A stretch of DNA of 64,000 nt, taken from the NCBI RefSeq assembly GCF_009905375.1, contig NC_133653.1, positions 87,471,004 to 87,535,003 on the forward strand, given 5' to 3'. The DNA is from Apium graveolens. Lineage: Eukaryota > Streptophyta > Magnoliopsida > Apiales > Apiaceae. How positions within the stretch are numbered: position 1 is the first letter of the stretch; each line of letters begins with the position of its first letter. Below are positions 58,376-64,000 of the stretch, piece after piece. The position numbers were made by a program, and so were the translations under genes. Below the pieces are notes generated by a model. The model was given only the letters and a program-made list of their open reading frames with translations, was not told the DNA's origin and made no database searches.

Positions 58376-60257
58376 CTACTCCTCCATGCGGGAGCCTTCA
58401 TTCTCCTGCTCCTTTTTAGCACCATCCTTTTCAGCATTCTTCGCAGGAGAAGCAGGAGGAGAGGTAGTGCTAGGATCCAGGATGTTCTTTTCTCGCGAGT
58501 GGAATGGGAACGGCCGACGATCATCTGGCTGAGGGGAGTTGAAGAGGGAATCCAAGCTGTCCTCCGTCTCAGCCTGCTCAGGATTTATAAAGTCCTTAGG
58601 GTCGACTAAGCTCGGATGCCTCTCAGAAACCGCCTTCACGGCCGCATCCCATCCCTGGGTAAACTGTAGGGAATAAAGACCCTCATCATGAATCTCCATC
58701 AGATTCTTGAATTTATCAGAATCCATATAATCATCAATGATGGTTTCCTTATCACTCCTAAGTTTCACCAGCTCAGAATGAGCCTTAGAAAGCTCCTCCT
58801 TCTTTGTGTCCAGCTTTTTCTCCAGGAGCTTAGCTCTCTCCTCCCATTTCTTCATCTCCTTTTTAAACTCATCAGAGTTACCCCTCCAAGACCTAGCCTG
58901 ATGGAGGGCCGTCTGGAAGTAAGTGTTACTCTGCACAATGAAACATGAGTTAACACAAGTTCATTAAAAAACAAGAAAGTTGGAATTTAAAAAGAAAGGA
59001 GTATTATTTTACCACAGCTTGGGCCTGAGAACCCAGAAGCTCGATGGTCTCAATGTCACTCCCCGTAACGATGTCAGTGAAGTCGTGGGGAGTGATGGAA
59101 TGGTACGACCAATCCTTGGCATGTTTGGTGGATCCAACCACCGTATCACTTCTCCTAAAGCCCCAGTTAGGCCTAAAGGAGTGCGCCTTGAGTGGAGGAT
59201 CCACATCATCCCCCAGCTCTACAACAGGGACGTGGGGCCTAAGGAAGGTGGGAGCATCAGGCTTGCCCCTGGGATCTTTGTTCAGCTTGGCCCTCTTTTG
59301 GCGGCCAGATTCTCCCTCCTTAGGCCTGTTGATGTTGTTAATGGCCTCGCAAGCTGAAAGGAAAAGAAGAAAAATATTAAACTTCTAGAGATAATAAAGT
59401 TGCAATAAAAGAAGGAGTAAAATAGATGCGTAGGTAGAGTTACCCTTATCACTGGCATGAGAAAGTCCAACTTTCTTCAACGAGAACTCCTCTAAAAGAG
59501 TCCAAGTATCTGTTTTTCCATCATCTGAAATGAGGGCTTGATAGGCCACCTCCTCCTCATCAATTAACCTGATGCTACCAGGACTCCCATCTGACACTTT
59601 GCAAAAGGGCCTACGGAAGAGTGTGGCCCAATCACCCCCAGCCCAGGTCAGCCTAACAAACTCATCCCTCCATTTCGGGTTGTTCTCGACTATAGAGTTG
59701 CTATAAAAAATATGGGGAATTTTGGGCCGTTGACGAATTAAAACCCAGCCCGGTTGACCCATGGAATTGTTATAAAATTAAAAAACTTTCTTAAAGACAG
59801 CTACGGAAAGAGGAAAATTGTTTCTAAGACACAGAACCATAAAACAGATAATATTTCTCCATGCATTAGGAGGGAGTTGACAAGGGTTGATTTTTACATC
59901 TGCAAGTAAACGAGGAATAAATTCGTGAAATGGGAACCTAAGACCCGCGGTCAGGGCTCCTCGATAAATAAACAGAGTATCCCCTTCCCAGTTACATGTC
60001 CTATCCCCAGGGGCGGATGGGGTAATCCTAAGATAGGGTGGAAGTTTATACATGGTGTTCGTGGACTCAATTCTACCATCCAACTCATGAAAAGTGTTAC
60101 CATGGTTATATGAATCTAATTCAGATAAAGAGGGATATTCATCGCCTCTAGAGTTTATCATTTCTATTAAATAAGTGTACGGAGATTGGATTTGAATGGC
60201 AGTACCTCTCTTAGAAGTGTTCATCTTCCCCAAATGAGCTAGATCATGATCCGCCAT
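58376..60257 (-). pseudogene. Antisense three-exon gene of the Retand element (gypsy-type 'transposase' domain), one stop
   Basis: Minus strand. Exon 1: 60257-59444 (ATG at 60257, MADHDLAHLGKMNTSKRG). Intron with GTAACT donor and TTTCAG acceptor. Exon 2: 59353-59013. Intron with GTAAAA donor and GTGCAG acceptor. Exon 3: 58930-58376. Lengths 814, 341 and 555 sum to 1,710, and the codon split at the first junction rebuilds an Ala codon, so all three join in one frame of 570 codons. The only defect is TAA 59780-59778. Exon 1 contains PPYLRITPSAPGDRTC and FPFHEFIPRLLADV...AWRNIICFMVLCLRN, like the Pfam 'putative gypsy-type transposase' family. Exon 3 is a coiled coil (EEELSKAHSELVKLR-like) with a Pro/Glu-rich acidic tail. 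Antisense ORFs of this kind are known from Tat-lineage elements; their role is unknown. Confidence 0.85.
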
Positions 60258-60412
60258 TGATATTCTTCGGATGAAGGCTAGTGGAGCTACGGTGGATGAG
60301 GTCGCCGGAAATCGCCTTTCTAAGAGAGAAAACTTGAGAGAAATTTGAGAGAGTTTTTGAGATAAAAGTTGAGAAATGAGAAGTGAAGTGAGGATTCTCG
60401 CTTCTCACTTCT

Positions 60413-60420
60413 CTTTTATA
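60413..60420 (-). promoter_or_regulatory. TATA box of the antisense gene
   Basis: The minus strand reads CTATAAAAGAGAAGTGAGAAG, a good TATA box about 155 bases before the ATG at 60257. The leader between is rich in GA/CT, as plant leaders often are. Confidence 0.6.
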
Positions 60421-60539
60421 GGCGAAAAGCACGGAATACGAGGCATTTTTAGGCCCATACATCTAGGCCTAATTTGAGGAAAGCCCGTCATAGGGAAGTT
60501 TCAGGAATATTCTAGAAGCAGGAATGGAAACCGAAGAGT

Positions 60540-61200
60540 CAAAAATCGACCAGAATTTTGAAGAAATGGTTCGATCAGAATCCTGATCGACAAAATGTAG
60601 GAACCCTGATCGATATTTCATTCGATCTAAAGGGTAAAAAGCCACTTAGTTCGATGAGAGTCCTGATCAACAAAGGGAAGAACCCTGATCGATAAATCAT
60701 TTGATCTGAAGTATAAAAAGCCACTTAGTTCGATCAGAGTCCTGATCGATAAAGGAATAAACCCTGATAAAAAATTCCATCGATTAGAGTGGCGTTTTGT
60801 GAGTTAGTTCGATCAGGATCCTGATCGAAATCGATCAAAAATCCTGATCGAAATCCATCAAGAATCCTGATCGATTTTGCAAAAATCATGATCAAAAATT
60901 CCATCGATTAGAGTGGTGTTTTGTGAGTTAGTTTGATCAGGATCCTGATCAAAATCGATCAGGAATCCTGATCGATTGTGCAAAAAATCCTGATCGAAGA
61001 TTCCATCGATTAGAGTAGTATTTTGTGAGCTAGTTCGATCAGGATCCTGATCGAAATCGATCAGGAATCCTGATCGAAGATTCAATCGACCAGAGTGGCA
61101 ATATCACAATAAGTTCGATCTGGATCCTGGTCGATTTCGACCAGGATTCCTGATCGATTTCGACCAGGATTCCTGATCGATTTGGTATGTCCCCTGATCG
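60540..61200. repeat. Satellite-like GATCAGG/CCTGATC repeats with long palindromes
   Basis: Dense copies of CCTGATCGA and TCGATCAGG. A larger unit beginning TCCATCGATTAGAGTGG recurs at about 60777, 60900 and 61002, with a diverged copy near 61080 (spacing about 123, 102 and 78). Units contain a perfect 22-base palindrome with half-site TTCGATCAGGA, at 60808-60829 and 61034-61055. Such tandem repeats before the 3' LTR are common in Tat-lineage elements. Confidence 0.9.
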
Positions 61201-61440
61201 ATTTTAAGCAAGAATTAAGGATAAATCCCAGAAATAAGGGAAAACTCCAGAAAATTAAGGAAAAATCCCAGAATTAAGGAAAAAATTCCTGAAAATTAAG
61301 GATAAATCCCAGAATTGAGAGAAAAATCCAGAAAATTAAGGATAAATCCCAGAATTAAGGGAAAAATCTAGAAAATTCAGGGAGAATTCCTGGAAATTAA
61401 GATAAATTCCTAAATAATAGGAATTAAAGCAAATCGTTGT
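61200..61440. repeat. Short AATTAAGGAAAAATCCCAG-type repeats
   Basis: About nine degenerate units of AATTAAGGATAAATCCCAG or AATTAAGGGAAAAATCCAG, roughly 17-22 bases each, following the GATCAGG array. Confidence 0.8.
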
Positions 61441-61532
61441 AAATGTGTAGGTCGCTCCACACTTTACGCAAAACGATACCCTGTAAGGGAACGAATGAAC
61501 TTAACTTCTGCGAAACCTAGTCGATGTTGCCC

Positions 61533-61549
61533 AAAAGTTGGGGGGCAAA
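61533..61549 (+). other. Polypurine tract of Retand-type element
   Basis: AAAAGTTGGGGGGCAAA directly before the 3' LTR start TGATAGGG. Confidence 0.8.
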
Positions 61550-62125
61550 TGATAGGGAATAAATAAATCATGATTACGTAGTTAATGTTGCATTAGTTAT
61601 ACATGATTTGGGCTACAAGGCCCAATAAGAAGATGTATGACATTCAGACCAAAAAGGTTAAACACATTGATCATGCCTGATGGACCAGATCAGGCCTGAT
61701 GGAACAAAGAAGGCCCAAAACCCTGAATATTAATTGATTTCGTAATTAATTAATAAGGGAGAAAAACAGCTATTAAGATGAGTCGTAGTGGGGATATAAA
61801 TCCTTGTAGATTGGCCTCCAAGGAACCTCATGGGATAAGGAATCAGCTTCCTACTTCCAAAGTCCATTCTAATTCAGATACTTGCCCACCAAGCCTCCTA
61901 ACCCAAGTCCAATTCAAGGGCTCCCAACATCTATATAAGGGGTCTCACTCTCACCAATCAGAACTACATTTTTTGGCTTGATTCTCTAATTCACAGAGAT
62001 ACGTAGGCATCTCGTAAAGGAAGAGTTAAGTTACGAAACACGAGAGCAGCCATTAAAGGCCTTGAGCTCCCGAACCTTTGCAATAAACACATCAATTAAT
62101 ATATTCTAGTTTTTTATCCATAACA
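61550..62125 (+). repeat. 3' LTR of Retand-type element
   Basis: 576 bases matching 31194-31778, with a short deletion (about 9 bases near 61858) and scattered substitutions. TATATAAG at 61932-61939. Followed by the target duplication ACAGA. Confidence 0.93.
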
Positions 62126-62130
62126 ACAGA

Positions 62131-62382
62131 AAAAACAACTTACTCATAACCACTATATATATATATATGAGAAAAGTATTACGTTTTCTAATGTTTTTAT
62201 GCAAGATTTTAGTTGCAGAACATAAGTGGACTCCAAGGTCTCCAATAAAAACAAGGTCTCCATAGAACCTGACTCTCTCTCTCTATATATATATCTTAAA
62301 ACACTGTACCATAACAAATTCCTTTAAACTAATACTGTAATATCCAGTATCTTTAGAATTATTATAATTATTACTTGAATAT
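62131..62382. other. Short non-LTR stretch with AT and CT microsatellites
   Basis: Continuation of the sequence interrupted at 31188. Contains an (AT)n run near 62153-62169 and a CTCTCT...ATATAT run near 62273-62293. No gene. Confidence 0.6.
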
Positions 62383-62975
62383 TTTTAGATATATTTGATA
62401 ATGTCATGGCTAATATGATTTATGTTTAGTTTTCAGATCTTACTTAAACAGGATAAATCAGTACTTACTGGAAGTCAGGACTTAAGGATATCAGTACTTA
62501 TATTATCAGGAGATAATCATCAGAAGATGGATATCAGAACTTAAGTGTTGAAGGACGTTCAGATAAGGACATTAGCTGATTAAAGGAAAGAAGATCGAGA
62601 TAAACATAAGAAGAGATATGCATGAAGAAGGAATTCCATGAAGAATAGAATACTTGGAAGAAAAGATATCTGATTGATATATTTTAGGAAGCAGAATTAT
62701 ATTCCATGTCAATTAGCGATTATCTTGTAACTGTGTAGTATATAAACATAGACATAGGGTTTACACTATAAGTGTTATCATATTCGAGAAGATTATTCAT
62801 TGTAACCCTAGTAGCTCTCGTGATATTTGTTCATCACTGAGAGGTAACAGTTCCATACTGTAACATAGTTTATTGTTTCAATAAAGTTTGTTTTCTGTTA
62901 CTTGAAATATTAAAAGTTTGATTTGATTGTATTTTACACTGTATTCACCCCCTCTGCAGTATGTGTGACCTAACA
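62383..62975 (+). repeat. 5' LTR of second Sirevirus-like copy
   Basis: 593 bases. The start has TTTTAGATATATTTG in place of TGTTAG, and it ends CCTAACA. TATA box TATATAAA at 62739-62746. The U3 AGTACTTA repeats are present but differ in number and spacing. Confidence 0.88.
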
Positions 62976-62977
62976 AG

Positions 62978-62989
62978 TGGTATCAGAGC
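62978..62989 (+). other. Primer-binding site of second Sirevirus-like copy
   Basis: TGGTATCAGAGC two bases after the LTR end. Confidence 0.9.
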
Positions 62990-63031
62990 CTATCTGTTAA
63001 CACACATACAGTTAAAGATCCAAACACAATC

Positions 63032-64000
63032 ATGTATGACACAGAAACTCCAACTAAGCCTACCAAAACTGAAGAACCTCCAAAGACACAAATTCAAAGT
63101 CGGTATGAAACCATCAGAGTTCCCATACTGAGACCATCTGAATATGCCATATGGAAGGTGAGGATGATCATGTTTCTGGAAGCTACAGATCCAAAATATC
63201 TTGATAGAATCAAGAAGGGGCCTCACAAACCAACCAAGCTCGCTGTTGCAGTTGCAGGTGAAGCAGCAAAGACCGTACCAAAGGTGAAGAGTGATTATAC
63301 TGCTGAAGATATCGCATCAATTGCTAAGGATGCTAAGGTACAACACTTACTGTATAGTGCCATTGATAATGTAATGTCAAATAGGGTAATTAACTGCAAG
63401 ACTGCTAAGGAGATATGGGATGCTCTGGAAATAAGGTGTCAGGGAACTGATACAATTAAGAAGAACAGGAAGACAATACTCACTCAAGAGTATGAACACT
63501 TTGACTCAAAGGCTAATGAGTCATTGACTGATTTATATGATAGATTTGTCAAACTCTTGAATGATCTGTCACTGGTTAATAAGGAGTATGATCTTGAAGA
63601 TTCAAACCTTAAATTCCTGTTAGCTCTTCCTGAATGTTGGGATTTGAAGGCAACAACAATAAGAGACAACTACAGTCTTGATGAAACAACTCTTGATGAA
63701 ATTTATGGAATGCTCAAGACTCATGAACTTGAGATGGAACAAAAAAGCAAGAGGAAATGAGGAAAGTCAAGGACAGTTGCTCTTAAGGCTGAAGAAGAAT
63801 CCCCCAAGGCAGCTACCTCAAGAAAAGATAAGGGTAAAGCTCTTTTCACAAAGTCTGATACTGAGTCATCAAGTTCTGAAAGTGATAATGACTCAGATTC
63901 TGAAAGCTTGCCTGAGACTGATGCTGATGAGGAGATGATGAAGCTGTGTGCTCTTATGGTGAAAGGGATAACAAAGATTGCATACAGGAAGTTCAGGAAG
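63032..64000 (+). pseudogene. gag: Gag of second Sirevirus-like copy, partial
   Basis: ATG at 63032 (MYDTETPTKPTKTEEPPKTQ). It is open for 242 codons with the Copia gag core (YAIWKVRMIMFLEATDPKYL; KEIWDALEIRCQG), then TGA at 63758-63760 after KSKRK. The same frame continues past the stop (GKSRTVALKAEEESPKAA) to the window edge. Copy 1 has a TGA at the matching place (16240-16242), while its other gag stop (15922) is a CAG here. The zinc knuckles would lie beyond the window. Confidence 0.88.

Larger units (their letters stand above)
31194..62125 (+). mobile_element. Tat/Retand-type Gypsy retrotransposon with nested insertions
   Basis: The LTRs at 31194-31778 and 61550-62125 are in the same orientation. 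The five bases outside are ACAGA on both sides (31189-31193 and 62126-62130), a perfect target duplication. The PBS TGGCGCCGTCTGTGGGA follows the 5' LTR, and a polypurine tract precedes the 3' LTR. Gag-pol is in Gypsy order with a second RNase H-like domain, and an antisense ORF lies near the 3' LTR; both are Tat-lineage traits. The 30.9-kb length includes a 21-kb insertion at 33009-54022. Without it the element is about 9.9 kb. Confidence 0.93.
62383..64000 (+). mobile_element. Second Sirevirus-like copy, 5' part, runs off the window
   Basis: LTR, PBS and gag closely resemble the element at 14853-28226. The LTR is more diverged from the other copy's two LTRs than those are from each other, so it is a separate insertion of the same family. 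Confidence 0.9.

Noticed and set aside
59004..59388. Plus-strand ORFs over the antisense gene (58980-59357, 59044-59388)
   Set aside because: Shadows of antisense exon 2, whose frame fits the splice sites and neighbouring exons.
60858..61085. Minus-strand ORF with a repeated peptide (GFLIDFDQDPD twice)
   Set aside because: It is the translation of the CCTGATCGA tandem array; the repeat period, not a protein, creates the open frame.
60540..61200. Possible CRISPR-like array
   Set aside because: Repeats overlap, vary in length and have no unique spacers; this is a plant retrotransposon 3' region.

Overview
This is a stretch of plant nuclear DNA built almost entirely from nested LTR retrotransposons. 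The family marks are plant-specific: Copia elements of Angela and Sirevirus type, Gypsy elements of Tat/Retand and chromovirus type, primer-binding sites of the TGGTATCAGAGC and TGGCGCCGTCTGTGGGA classes, a CACTA terminus, and one WD40 exon resembling the LEUNIG co-repressor. AT-rich sequence and these families fit a large eudicot genome; I cannot name the species. There is no intact host gene, tRNA, rRNA or CRISPR array.

Layout from left to right. (1) 1-5544: 3' part of a decayed Angela-type Copia element with a long structured leader, a broken gag-pol and a 3' LTR. It sits inside (2) a minus-strand Copia element (5545 to about 8361: gag fragment, PBS, LTR), which in turn interrupts (3) a plus-strand Copia remnant (about 8362-12602: broken 3'-terminal ORF and 3' LTR with a large U3 repeat array). 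(4) 12603-14215: unassigned sequence with minus-strand coding-like pieces. (5) 14216 to about 14790: a CACTA transposon end with subterminal inverted repeats. (6) 14853-28226: a nearly full-length 13.4-kb Sirevirus-like element: LTR, gag with three zinc knuckles, one-frame pol, a small extra ORF, a 1,066-codon 'env-like' ORF, LTR. (7) 28227-31188: non-LTR sequence with a LEUNIG-like exon. (8) 31194-62125: a Tat/Retand-type Gypsy element with intact target duplication ACAGA. Its gag is split by (9) a chromovirus-like Gypsy element (33009-54022, target duplication CCAAG), itself split by (10) a second, minus-strand one (39031-47750, target duplication TGCTG). Retand pol resumes at 54023-57978, followed by an antisense three-exon gene (60257 down to 58376), satellite-like repeats and the 3' LTR. 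(11) 62383-64000: LTR and gag of a second Sirevirus-like copy running off the window.

Most interesting observations: an array of four hairpins with different paired stems around one conserved 13-base loop in the Angela leader; the antisense gene inside the Retand element, whose three exons join in phase and which has its own TATA box; the two extra ORFs of the Sirevirus with internal TATA boxes; a gag stop codon shared by two separate Sirevirus copies; and a chromovirus-like element whose LTRs are still alike although its interior is ruined, which suggests that it moved in trans.

None of the elements looks able to move by itself, since every gag-pol has stops or frameshifts. All structure calls are by eye; identities and domain matches were not computed.
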